Shown here: positions 26,868-35,264 of the stretch, piece after piece
Layout of the letters: every line of letters starts with the position of its first letter
How positions within the stretch are numbered: the stretch's first letter is position 1
Assembly: GCF_030412015.1 (NCBI RefSeq)
Contig: NZ_JASNRD010000001.1
Location: 1 to 64,000 of the forward strand
Reading direction: 5' to 3'
Origin: Massilia sp. YIM B02763
GTDB lineage: Bacteria > Pseudomonadota > Gammaproteobacteria > Burkholderiales > Burkholderiaceae_D
Length of the DNA stretch: 64,000 nucleotides
The notes under the pieces: model-generated
The model's database searches: none
Told to the model about the DNA's origin: nothing
What the model saw: the letters and a program-made list of their open reading frames with translations, nothing else
Made by a program: the position numbers and the translations under genes

Positions 26868-27851
26868 ATGAACGACACCGTCCGCTGGGGCATCCTCGGC
26901 ACCGGCCGCATTGCCCGCGACTTCGCCAACGGCTTGCGCGACACTCCGTGCGCCGTCCTCGCCGCCGTGGCCTCGCGCAGCCAGGACGGCGCCGATGCCT
27001 TCGGCGAGGAGTTCGGCATCCCCCTGCGCCTCCCCAGCTACGAGGCGCTGGCCGCCTGCGCCGACGTCGACCTGGTGTATATCGCGACCCCGCATTCGCT
27101 GCACGCGGAAAACGCCCTTGCCATGCTGGCCGGCGGCAAGGGCGTGCTGTGCGAGAAGCCGTTCGCCCTGAACCGCGCGCAGGCCGAGCGGGTCGTGGCC
27201 AGCGCGCGCGCGCGCAAGCTGTTCCTGATGGAGGCGATGTGGTCGCGCTTCATGCCGGGCTTGCTGGAGGCGCGCCGCATCGTCGCATCGGGCGAACTGG
27301 GTACCGTGTCCCAGGCCCACGCCGACTTCGGCTTCGCCGCGGCCTACGACCCCGAGGCGCGCCTGTTCAATCCGCGGCTGGGCGGCGGCGCGCTGCTCGA
27401 CGTCGGCATCTATCCGCTGTCCCTGGCCGCCTTCCTGCTCGGCCCCGTGGCGGCCGTGCAGGCGCAGTCCGAGATCGGCCCGACAGGGGTCGACCTGCAG
27501 ACCGTCTTCACGCTGCGCCACGCGGACGGCGCCCTGTCCACCGGCGCCTGTTCCCTCAAGGCGCGCACGCCCGGCCTGATGACGCTGTCCGGCGAGCGGG
27601 GCCGCCTGCGCCTGGACGCCCCGTTCCACCGCCCGCCCACCCTGACGCTGACGGACGCCGATGGCAACCCCCGCACGCTCGACACGCCCTACCTCGGCAA
27701 CGGCTACGTGCACGAGGCGATCGAGGCCCAGCGCTGCTGGCTCGCGGGGGAGATCGAGAGCCCGCTGATGCCGCATGCGCAGACGCTGGCGCTGATGGGC
27801 GTGCTGGACGAGATCCGGCGCCAGGTGGGCGTGCACTATCCGGGAGACTGA
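26868..27851 (+). CDS. Gfo/Idh/MocA-family oxidoreductase
   Basis: NAD(P)-dependent sugar or sugar-alcohol dehydrogenase (327 aa). The Rossmann motif GILGTGRIA is at residues 8-16, YIATPHSLHAENA follows, and the catalytic lysine lies in CEKPF. The C-terminal substrate domain has GGGALLDVGIYPLS. The start at 26868 has AGGAGA 7 nt upstream. It is divergent from wrbA and directly precedes the promoter of the GPH symporter/GH94 unit. It resembles the trans-1,2-dihydrobenzenediol/D-xylose dehydrogenase-like branch; the exact substrate is not determinable. Confidence 0.88.
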   Translation: MNDTVRWGILGTGRIARDFANGLRDTPCAVLAAVASRSQDGADAFGEEFGIPLRLPSYEALAACADVDLVYIATPHSLHAENALAMLAGGKGVLCEKPFALNRAQAERVVASARARKLFLMEAMWSRFMPGLLEARRIVASGELGTVSQAHADFGFAAAYDPEARLFNPRLGGGALLDVGIYPLSLAAFLLGPVAAVQAQSEIGPTGVDLQTVFTLRHADGALSTGACSLKARTPGLMTLSGERGRLRLDAPFHRPPTLTLTDADGNPRTLDTPYLGNGYVHEAIEAQRCWLAGEIESPLMPHAQTLALMGVLDEIRRQVGVHYPGD

Positions 27852-27869
27852 GCGTGCGCGGCCAGCGCG

Positions 27870-27898
27870 TTGACATGGCCCTCGTCCCGGGGCATACT
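27870..27898 (+). promoter_or_regulatory. Sigma-70 promoter of the GPH symporter-GH94 operon
   Basis: -35 TTGACA (27870-27875), exact 17-nt spacer, -10 CATACT (27893-27898), starting 19 nt after the oxidoreductase stop codon. The predicted start near 27905 precedes the operator at 27908. Confidence 0.78.
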
Positions 27899-27907
27899 CG
27901 CCCGAAG

Positions 27908-27921
27908 TGTTAGCGCTATCA
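27908..27921. promoter_or_regulatory. Second-type LacI-family operator (TGTTAGCGCTATCA)
   Basis: Near-perfect palindrome with a central TAGCGCTA, distinct from the five TGGAAACG-type sites. It starts 9 nt after the -10, at about +4. TAGCGCT cores are known for GntR (LacI-family) gluconate repressors, and a GntR-like gene lies at 38132-39160. Confidence 0.7.
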
Positions 27922-27968
27922 ACCACGCTCGCAGAAGCCGTGCGCAACATACATATCAGGAGACTCGC

Positions 27969-29396
27969 ATGCTCGAACACCGGATCCGCGGCGCCGCCGC
28001 ACCCATCCGCGGGCCCGCCTCCGCCGCCGACACGGCGGCCGGACGGGACGCGGCCGCACCGCTGCGCTGGCGCGAAAAGCTCGCCTACGGCGTGGCCGAC
28101 ATGGGCTTCAATTTTTACTGGACCAATGTCGCGACCTTCCTGCTGATCTTCTATACGGATACCTTCGGCATCTCGGCCGCCGCCGCCGCGGCGATGATGT
28201 CGACGGTGAAGATCGTCAACGCCTTCACCGACCCGATGATCGGCGCCGCGGCCGACCGCACGGCGACGCGCTTCGGCAAGTTCCGCCCCTGGCTCGTGTG
28301 GATGAGCATTCCGCTGGCCGGCGCCGCCGTCCTCACCTACACGACGCCCAACCTGGAGGGCGACGCCAAGCTGGCCTGGGCCTACGGCACCTATCTGCTG
28401 ATGATGGTGTGCTACACCTGCGTCAACATCCCCTACAACGCGCTGTCCGGCGTGATGTCGGCCGACCCGCAGGAGCGCTCGACGATCAACGGCCTGCGCT
28501 TCATCTTCGCCTTCGCCGGCAGCACCCTCGTGACGGCCGCGACGCCCTCCCTGGTGCGCCTGCTGGGCGGCGGCGACGATGCGCGCGGCTGGCAGCTGGC
28601 GATGCTGGCCTGGGGCCTGGCCGCCACCGTGCTGTTCCTGCTGACCTTCGGCGGCACCCGCGAACGCGTGGCGCCGCCGCCGGGCCAGCGCTCGAACGTG
28701 CTGCGCGACGTGCGCGACCTGGCCGTCAACCGCCCGTGGATCGTGCTGTTCGTGCTGTCCCTGGTGATCATGGTGACGATCACGCTGCGCACGGCCAGCG
28801 CCGCCTACTATTTCAAGTACGTCGTCGGCCGCCCCGAGCTGATGGCGGCCTTCGTGCCGACCTACATGATCGCCGCCGCGATCGGCGCCGCCTGCACGCC
28901 GCTGCTCACGCGCTTCGCCGACAAGAAGACGCTGATGATCGCGCTGATGTCGCTGACGGCGCTGCTGTCGGCGGCGTTCTACGTCGTCCCCGCCGACCAG
29001 GTGCAGCTGATGTTCGCGCTGCAGGCGCTGCTGGGCCTCGTGCTGGGGCCGAAGTCGCCGCTGGCCTTCGCCATGCTGGCCGACACCGCCGACTACAACG
29101 AATGGCGCACGGGCCGCCGCGCCACCGCCATGACCTTCGCCGCCGCCACCTTCGCCCAGAAGCTGGGCACGGCGATGGCGGTGGCCACCATCGGCTCCGT
29201 CTTCACGGCCCTCGGCTACGTGCCGAACGCCGTCCAGAGCGGCGGCTCGCAGGCCGGCATCGTCTGGCTGATGTCCCTGATCCCGGCCGGCTTCGCCCTC
29301 GTCGCCGTGCTCGTGATGTGCCTGTACAACCTCGACGCCCCCGGCATCGCGCGCATGCAGGCCGAGCTGGCCGCGCGCAAGGATCCATCCGCATGA
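27969..29396 (+). CDS. GPH-family glycoside:cation symporter
   Basis: Glycoside-pentoside-hexuronide symporter (475 aa, 12 helices), the MelB/XynB-like branch of the MFS superfamily. Family features include [16 protein letters not shown] at the start of helix 1, the cation-site segment ending [22 protein letters not shown] in loop 2-3 and the [14 protein letters not shown] motif in loop 8-9. Start at 27969 has CAGGAGA upstream. It overlaps a possible start of the next gene by ATGA. Paired with a GH94 phosphorylase, it likely imports a disaccharide or aldonic disaccharide such as cellobionate. Confidence 0.9.
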   Translation: MLEHRIRGAAAPIRGPASAADTAAGRDAAAPLRWREKLAYGVADMGFNFYWTNVATFLLIFYTDTFGISAAAAAAMMSTVKIVNAFTDPMIGAAADRTATRFGKFRPWLVWMSIPLAGAAVLTYTTPNLEGDAKLAWAYGTYLLMMVCYTCVNIPYNALSGVMSADPQERSTINGLRFIFAFAGSTLVTAATPSLVRLLGGGDDARGWQLAMLAWGLAATVLFLLTFGGTRERVAPPPGQRSNVLRDVRDLAVNRPWIVLFVLSLVIMVTITLRTASAAYYFKYVVGRPELMAAFVPTYMIAAAIGAACTPLLTRFADKKTLMIALMSLTALLSAAFYVVPADQVQLMFALQALLGLVLGPKSPLAFAMLADTADYNEWRTGRRATAMTFAAATFAQKLGTAMAVATIGSVFTALGYVPNAVQSGGSQAGIVWLMSLIPAGFALVAVLVMCLYNLDAPGIARMQAELAARKDPSA

Positions 29397-29437
29397 CCGC
29401 CATCATCACCAACACCGATACGAACGAAGGAAACCCG

Positions 29438-31789
29438 ATGCTCCGACCGACCGACGACGGCACCCGCTACGAACTCGCCAGCCCGACCGCGATGCCCCAG
29501 GCCGGCGGCTTCCTGTGGAACCGCCGCATGATGATCCAGCTGACCTGCCGCGGCTACGCGACCGCCCAGTTCATGCAGCCCGAGCCGGCCAAGTATGCGC
29601 ACGCGCCGAACCTCGAGGCGAAGAGCTTCATGCAGCCGGAGCAGGCATACTACGCCCACCACCCGGGCCGCTTCTTCTACGTGAAGGACGAGGACACGGG
29701 CGAGATCTTCTCGGCGCCGCACGAGCCGGTGCGCGCCCAGCCGGACCGCTTCGCGTTCTCCGTGGGCCAGGCCGACATCGCGTGGACCGTCGAGAAGCTG
29801 GGCATCCGCATCGCGCTGCGCCTGGCGCTGCCCACCGACGACGTGGCCGAGCTGTGGACGCTCGCCGTCGACAACCTGTCCGACCGCCCGCGCCGCATCA
29901 GCGTCTATCCCTACTTCACGGTCGGCTACATGTCGTGGATGAACCAGTCGGCCGAGTACCGCGCCGACCTGGGCGGCATCGTCGCGTCCAGCGTCACCCC
30001 CTACCAGAAGCTGCAGGACTACTTCAAGAACAAGGACCTGAAGGACAAGACCTATTTGCTGTGCGAGACGGCGCCGGACGCCTGGGAAGCCTGCCAGGCG
30101 CACTTCGAGGGCGAAGGCGGCCTGCACGCGCCGGACGGCGTACGCGCCCCGCTGCTGGCCGGCGGCGACGCGCGCTACGAGACGCCGGTGGCCGCAGTGC
30201 AGTACCGCCTGGAGCTGGCCCCGGCGCAGTCCGCGACGCGCCGCTTCCTGTTCGGCCCCGCGAAGGACGATGCCGAGATCGCGGCCATGCGCACCCGCTA
30301 CCTGAGCGAGGAAGGCTTTGCGAGCGCCGCGCGCGACTACGCGGCCTACGTGGCGCAGGGGGCCGGCTGCATCCGCGTCGAGACCCCCGATGCGGAATTC
30401 GACAACTTCGTCAACCACTGGCTGGCGCGCCAGGTGTTCTACCACGGCGACGTCAACCGCCTCAGCACCGACCCGCAGACCCGCAACTACCTGCAGGACA
30501 ATATGGGCATGGCCTTCGTCAAGCCCGCGGTGGCGCGCGCGGCCTTCCTGCACGCGCTGTCCCAGCAGGAAGCCAGCGGCGCCATGCCGGACGGGATCCT
30601 GCTGTTCGAAGGCGCGGAACTCAAGTACATCAACCAGATCCCGCACACCGACCACTGCGTCTGGCTGCCCGTCTGCCTGCGCGCCTACCTCGACGAGACG
30701 GGCGACATGGCGATCCTGGACGCGCCCGTCGCCACCCACGACGGCACGACCCTGAGCGCGTTCGAGCGCATCTCGCGGGCGATGGACTGGCTGCTGCACA
30801 AGCGCGACGAGCGCGGCCTGTCCTATATCGAGCAAGGCGACTGGTGCGACCCGATGAACATGGTCGGCTGGAAGGGGCGCGGCGTGTCCGGCTGGCTGAC
30901 GGTGGCCGCCGCCTACGCGCTGAACCTGTGGGCCGACGTCTGCGCGGCGCGCGGCGACACCGTGCGCGCGGACCACTTCCGCGCCGGCGCCGCCGACATG
31001 AACGCCTCCGCCAACCGCCACCTGTGGGACGGCGACTGGTACGCGCGCGGCATCACCGACGACGACGTCAAGTTCGGCGTGGCCGCCGACAAGGAAGGCC
31101 GCATCTACCTGAACCCGCAGAGCTGGGCCTTCCTGGCCGGCACCGCGGACGAGACACAGCGCGCGCGCATGCTGGCCCAGGTCGACGCCCAGCTCGATAC
31201 CCCCTACGGCGTGCAGATGTTCGCCCCGCCCTACAGCGCCATGCGCGAGGACGTCGGCCGCGTCACGCAGAAGCACCCGGGATCGGCCGAGAACGGCGCC
31301 GTCTACAACCACGCGTCCGTCTTCTACATCTACAGCCTGTACACGATCGGCGAAACCGACCGCGCCTGGAACGCGCTGCACAAGATGATCCCCGGCCCCG
31401 CCGAAGCCGACTACCTGCAGCGCGGCCAGCTGCCCGTCTTCATCCCCAACTACTACCGCGGCGCCTGGAAGGAATACCCGCGCACGGCAGGCCGCTCGAG
31501 CCAGCTGTTCAACACGGGCACCGTGTCGTGGGTGTACCGCTCGATCATCGAGGGCCTGTGCGGGCTGAAGGGGGATGCCGACGGGCTGACCGTGCATCCG
31601 CAATTGCCGGCGGGCTGGCCGGGGATGCGGATCGTGCGCGAGTTTCGTGGGGCGCGGTTCGATGTGACCGTCAAACGCGGGCCGGTCGACAGCGTCACGG
31701 TGCATGCCGACGGTGTACGGTGCGACACGGCGCGCATCGATGGCATCGAGCCTGGTCGCACTTACCTGCTGGAGGTCGTGGTTCCCTGA
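29438..31789 (+). CDS. GH94 phosphorylase, cellobionic acid phosphorylase-like
   Basis: Glycoside hydrolase/phosphorylase family 94 protein (783 aa): N-terminal beta-sandwich, linker, and an (alpha/alpha)6 barrel containing the catalytic Asp in the QGDWCDPMN motif. Size (about 785 aa) and the [13 protein letters not shown] form match the cellobionic acid phosphorylase branch rather than the cellobiose phosphorylase branch, which has DWND. Expected reaction: 4-O-beta-glucosyl-gluconate plus phosphate gives glucose 1-phosphate plus gluconate, in the cytosol. Start 29438 is chosen for AAGGAA 6 nt upstream; an ATG at 29393 overlapping the symporter stop is the alternative. The subfamily call is from memory of the family and could also be another GH94 specificity. 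Confidence 0.85.
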   Translation: MLRPTDDGTRYELASPTAMPQAGGFLWNRRMMIQLTCRGYATAQFMQPEPAKYAHAPNLEAKSFMQPEQAYYAHHPGRFFYVKDEDTGEIFSAPHEPVRAQPDRFAFSVGQADIAWTVEKLGIRIALRLALPTDDVAELWTLAVDNLSDRPRRISVYPYFTVGYMSWMNQSAEYRADLGGIVASSVTPYQKLQDYFKNKDLKDKTYLLCETAPDAWEACQAHFEGEGGLHAPDGVRAPLLAGGDARYETPVAAVQYRLELAPAQSATRRFLFGPAKDDAEIAAMRTRYLSEEGFASAARDYAAYVAQGAGCIRVETPDAEFDNFVNHWLARQVFYHGDVNRLSTDPQTRNYLQDNMGMAFVKPAVARAAFLHALSQQEASGAMPDGILLFEGAELKYINQIPHTDHCVWLPVCLRAYLDETGDMAILDAPVATHDGTTLSAFERISRAMDWLLHKRDERGLSYIEQGDWCDPMNMVGWKGRGVSGWLTVAAAYALNLWADVCAARGDTVRADHFRAGAADMNASANRHLWDGDWYARGITDDDVKFGVAADKEGRIYLNPQSWAFLAGTADETQRARMLAQVDAQLDTPYGVQMFAPPYSAMREDVGRVTQKHPGSAENGAVYNHASVFYIYSLYTIGETDRAWNALHKMIPGPAEADYLQRGQLPVFIPNYYRGAWKEYPRTAGRSSQLFNTGTVSWVYRSIIEGLCGLKGDADGLTVHPQLPAGWPGMRIVREFRGARFDVTVKRGPVDSVTVHADGVRCDTARIDGIEPGRTYLLEVVVP

Positions 31790-31812
31790 TTTCAGTCGCC
31801 AAGATCAGGGAA
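31782..31812. terminator. Inverted repeat between convergent GH94 and PAAR genes
   Basis: Perfect 9-bp arms TTCCCTGAT/ATCAGGGAA (31782-31790 and 31804-31812), overlapping the GH94 stop and abutting the PAAR stop. No U-tract on either strand, so at best a weak bidirectional terminator. Confidence 0.4.
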
Positions 31813-32079
31813 TCACTGCCCGCTGAAGTTTCCGACCGTCGCGATCAAGGCCGCACCGCACGAGGTCTTGTGACCATCATAGGCGACGGCGATATCGTCG
31901 ATGGTGTGGTGGGGGTCGCCTTCGGCGATGGTGCAGCCCTCATGTCCCTTGATGGGACAGGTGCACATATCGCCGACGCGGGCAACCGCGATGCCATCGA
32001 CCTTGAAGTGGCTTGCGCTGACGCTGGCGACCTTGCCGCCGTGCGAAGTGGGATCGCCGAGACGAATCACATTGGGCAT
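31813..32079 (-). CDS. PAAR-domain type VI secretion tip protein
   Basis: PAAR-repeat protein (88 aa). The fold-defining elements are visible: an N-terminal RLGDPTSHGGKV, PHHTIDDIAVAYDGHKTSCG, and zinc-ligand His/Cys residues. It caps the VgrG spike and sharpens it for membrane puncture. A strong AGAGGTGAG ribosome-binding site lies inside the end of the immunity gene, 3 nt upstream. It is the last gene of the VgrG-lipase-immunity-PAAR cassette and carries no toxin extension, so the effector is the separate lipase. Confidence 0.92.
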   Translation of the reverse strand: MPNVIRLGDPTSHGGKVASVSASHFKVDGIAVARVGDMCTCPIKGHEGCTIAEGDPHHTIDDIAVAYDGHKTSCGAALIATVGNFSGQ

Positions 32080-32082
32080 CGC

Positions 32083-33504
32083 TCACCTCTCGTATGGCTG
32101 CGGCCCTGGTTCACCCATCGCGAGGACAGGCGACAGTGCGTCGTCATAGTCAACAAGCTGCCACATCGTAGCGGCACGATATACGCCTCGCTCCCCCTTG
32201 AACCTTTGCCATAACGATAGATTCGAGACGATCATTACGTGCGGCATTCGTTCCCCGGCGTTAAGATGGCGGCGACCAGTTCCATCGAGAAGATTTGTTT
32301 CGCTGGATTTCCACCAGCCCGTTTGAGGACAGACGCGCCCGGTCGCGGCTAGCTCTCCCAACGGCGACCGCAGCTTATCCGCAGGACTCTTGTTCACAGC
32401 CACGCCGATTGGTCGCACCCGGATCGTGCTGGTTATACTGTTCCACACCGCGACGGCTTCTTCGTCAGTGAGACTAGCCTCGCCTGCACCAGCCGCGTCA
32501 CCGACAACACCAGTTTGGAACTGGATATCTGCATAGGGCTTATACGGATCGTGCGGTACGCCCGTGAACTTCATCTGGAAATCGTGATGAGACAGCGAGC
32601 CTTCCTCAACGGGTGTACGCATCAGTACTTCGTACCCGGCCTGCCAATCGTGGATGCTGCGCGGACCCTCGCGAAAATATTTAATTCTGGCTAGCACTCG
32701 TGTCTCTTCAGGCGTTGAAGGATTTTCCTTGAACCGCTTGAACTGTCTTTCAAGCGAATCGCTCTCTGGATCATGGGGATTCGAAGGAGCGACGTAGATA
32801 GAGAAATGGGCATCTGGAAATTCTTTTAAGCGAAACCCAATACGAATATGCTCCATTAAATCTTCTGGGGCAGGATTATCCATATCTTCTATAAATGCGT
32901 ATTCAATGCAGTTACCCGGCTGGGAAGGAGCCTCACCGACCTCACGGCGGCGTAAACGCGCTGCCATGCTTTTGATGAGCGCGACGGTTCCCGCTGCATC
33001 ACTGCGTAGCGGCCGCGCCCTGATGATGACACCGTCGTCGCCCAATTCGAAATAGCCTTGAATTCGCAAGTCATTGATTGATTCGAAATCTTCATACCCT
33101 GTAATTATTCGCCCGCCGACACTCTCTACTTCGCTCACAGACAACAATAGTGGCACATCGCCATGATAGATAGCCTTTCCCGATTGAAGCTCTTTGATAA
33201 AGTCATCTGCAAGCGCATTCACCTGACGATTACCATGCTCGTAGATGCTTATCGTCAACGGCACTATCGAATCTCCCCATACGACTGTTGTAGACTCAGG
33301 CACGTCGACCATGAAACGTCCGAAGCAAACGGTCTTCGTCTTGTTGAACATTGGGGCTACACGCGAGGATAACGGCATCATATTTGGCTCACTTTTCTGG
33401 GTCAGATTCCGATCACATGAGAGGAGCATCAAAGCTGCAAGGAAGCAGAATGCGTAGCGCAAATACACGATCTGTACGATCAAGGCAGACGGCACATTCA
33501 ACAT
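32083..33504 (-). CDS. Tli4-type T6SS lipase immunity lipoprotein
   Basis: Predicted immunity protein (473 aa), resembling the Tli4 family (N- and C-terminal Tli4 domains) that neutralises Tle4 phospholipases. A lipoprotein signal peptide ends in LLSC, placing it in the periplasm, where the incoming lipase acts. CFGRFMVDVPESTTVVWG soon after the lipobox is characteristic of the family. Start at 33504 is set by GGGAG 6 nt upstream and a proper signal peptide; longer frames to 33825 run through the lipase gene. It overlaps the lipase stop by 7 nt, the coupling typical of effector-immunity pairs. Base composition is markedly less GC-rich than the neighbouring operons. Confidence 0.85.
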   Translation of the reverse strand: MLNVPSALIVQIVYLRYAFCFLAALMLLSCDRNLTQKSEPNMMPLSSRVAPMFNKTKTVCFGRFMVDVPESTTVVWGDSIVPLTISIYEHGNRQVNALADDFIKELQSGKAIYHGDVPLLLSVSEVESVGGRIITGYEDFESINDLRIQGYFELGDDGVIIRARPLRSDAAGTVALIKSMAARLRRREVGEAPSQPGNCIEYAFIEDMDNPAPEDLMEHIRIGFRLKEFPDAHFSIYVAPSNPHDPESDSLERQFKRFKENPSTPEETRVLARIKYFREGPRSIHDWQAGYEVLMRTPVEEGSLSHHDFQMKFTGVPHDPYKPYADIQFQTGVVGDAAGAGEASLTDEEAVAVWNSITSTIRVRPIGVAVNKSPADKLRSPLGELAATGRVCPQTGWWKSSETNLLDGTGRRHLNAGERMPHVMIVSNLSLWQRFKGERGVYRAATMWQLVDYDDALSPVLAMGEPGPQPYER

Positions 33505-35246
33505 TTCCATCTCCCATGCTGAGCAATTCGCACGATGGAGTAAAGGGTTGCTGCGATAGCATTCGAGTGCTGATAGCTGGACTGATGCTCGTAGCCAGTC
33601 TGCCGAAAAATTCCTCGGAATTTTCCGCTTTTTAATTGGTGATCGGCGGACTTGGCTGGCACCGTCTGATCGCCTAGACCAGCTGGTGGCAGAATGGTGG
33701 CGCATATTGGAGATGGCATCTCGTCGGCATATGGCTGAAAAGCCCGAGCAGTCTTCAATGCGTCCCAACGAACGAGTTCGACCGTGCCTCGCCGGGTGTC
33801 GGAAAGTATTGGCCATTCCATCCATCCAGTTGGATCCGCACAGCTATTGTTGATTTCCCAGGTCACTTCAGTGTAGCTTTGACGCCTTGAGTCGGCACCA
33901 TAATGACCATAACTGTTTGAATGATAGGTATCCACGATCATCCGATGGAAATGTTTTACCCTTTCGAGATAATTGAGCGTTCGTGCAAGCGTCCCACCCC
34001 CATTGCGGGCTGGCTCGCCAGAAGGGTTGATCCATTCTTCTCGAAACAATGAATACCATTTTCCAACTACTGCATAGATCTCGCTGTACGGATCCCCATG
34101 CTTCGGCCAAGCCTCCAATACACGCCCACTATGCATAACCCGCAACCAACCATTGCCATAGGCCTCCGTCGGCAGTAACTGCAGGCCTCCCTGGGCGTTA
34201 GCCAACACCGCCGTTACCTCATCTCCGAAGTTTCCTGCTACCTTCGCTCCAAGGCTTGCTTCACCGTCGAGCAAAATGCCGCGGTCTTCGAAGCCTGCCC
34301 GCATGCGTTTATAGGCTGCCGGAGCACCGATCGCAGGCATGACCCCGTGTACGATACCGAGCACCCTGTCTTGGAGGTTGCCATAAGCTGGGTGAATTAA
34401 CGCACGGCCAACCAAACCTCCCATGGAGTGCGTGACCACGATGACCTGGTTGCACTCATAGCCGGATTGACTGAATTCTTCGATAACCTTGTTGATGCGT
34501 TCGGCGATGATCTTTGCACTATCGCCATTCGACTGAAGCCAGTTATAGCCGAAGGCGAAGACGGGAAACCAGCATCCGTCAACAACGCTCTTGAGCTCAT
34601 CTTCCAATAACGGCTTCTGCGGCAAACTTTGTTCCGACTGCCACAGCTTCGGATCGACGCCGACGACATCGCGCCACTCTTGCCGAAGCATCCCCTGAGA
34701 AAACGTATTATTTAGGCGCGACTCCATATGTTGCAGCAGCCGGCCATAGCTTTTGAAATATACCTCGCCCCAACCTCTCGCCCTCGCTTTCTGAACAGCG
34801 CTTCGAGCACACTTTGCAGTCGGCGGGTCATCGGCCAACGTTGGAGAGCGGAAGCTCTCGGCAAGTTTCACATTGTTGTGTCGGATGTCACCGCTAATCT
34901 GCGGAAACCCGGACGGGTCGTACATATCCACAACCGTCTGTAGAGGATCCAATTGTAGCTGGCGCTCACGCGGCGAACTCCCTGCGCTGCGCTTGATATT
35001 TGAAGCGCTCAAACTGTCAGGACGCCACGCAATGTTGTCCTCTTTATTCAGTTCCTTGCGGCGCTGCTCGCTCATCCGCAAGTTCGATCCCATAATCCCC
35101 GGCAGGAAAATGACTGGCAATACCCGCTTCGGAAGCATTCTGGCGCACTGCGGCTTTTGATCTTCCTTCGGTGTCACAAAGCCTGTCGCCTTACGCGCTG
35201 CGTCCGGATTCTGCTGCGCGGGGAGCGGGTATTCTGCACGAGCCAT
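33498..35246 (-). CDS. T6SS phospholipase effector, Tle4-like (alpha/beta hydrolase)
   Basis: Predicted type VI lipase effector (582 aa). It opens with a lipase-type oxyanion region VIFLPGIMGSNLR (about 44-56). The nucleophile elbow is T-H-S274-M-G-G, with a likely Asp in LGDQTVP and His in the C-terminal YEHQSSYQH. No signal peptide, as expected for a VgrG-delivered toxin. It lies 18 nt after vgrG and overlaps its immunity gene. Such enzymes degrade membrane phospholipids of rival cells. The THSMGG elbow is nearer to general esterases than the GHSQG common in other Tle families, so the exact Tle class is less certain than the effector role. Start has AGGAGAAG upstream. Confidence 0.85.
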   Translation of the reverse strand: MARAEYPLPAQQNPDAARKATGFVTPKEDQKPQCARMLPKRVLPVIFLPGIMGSNLRMSEQRRKELNKEDNIAWRPDSLSASNIKRSAGSSPRERQLQLDPLQTVVDMYDPSGFPQISGDIRHNNVKLAESFRSPTLADDPPTAKCARSAVQKARARGWGEVYFKSYGRLLQHMESRLNNTFSQGMLRQEWRDVVGVDPKLWQSEQSLPQKPLLEDELKSVVDGCWFPVFAFGYNWLQSNGDSAKIIAERINKVIEEFSQSGYECNQVIVVTHSMGGLVGRALIHPAYGNLQDRVLGIVHGVMPAIGAPAAYKRMRAGFEDRGILLDGEASLGAKVAGNFGDEVTAVLANAQGGLQLLPTEAYGNGWLRVMHSGRVLEAWPKHGDPYSEIYAVVGKWYSLFREEWINPSGEPARNGGGTLARTLNYLERVKHFHRMIVDTYHSNSYGHYGADSRRQSYTEVTWEINNSCADPTGWMEWPILSDTRRGTVELVRWDALKTARAFQPYADEMPSPICATILPPAGLGDQTVPAKSADHQLKSGKFRGIFRQTGYEHQSSYQHSNAIAATLYSIVRIAQHGRWKC

Positions 35247-35264
35247 CGTCTTCTCCTAGTGAAG

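Noticed and set aside
29216-31705. Long minus-strand reading frame opposite the GH94 gene
   Set aside because: Shadow frame; GH94 on the plus strand explains the region with intact motifs.
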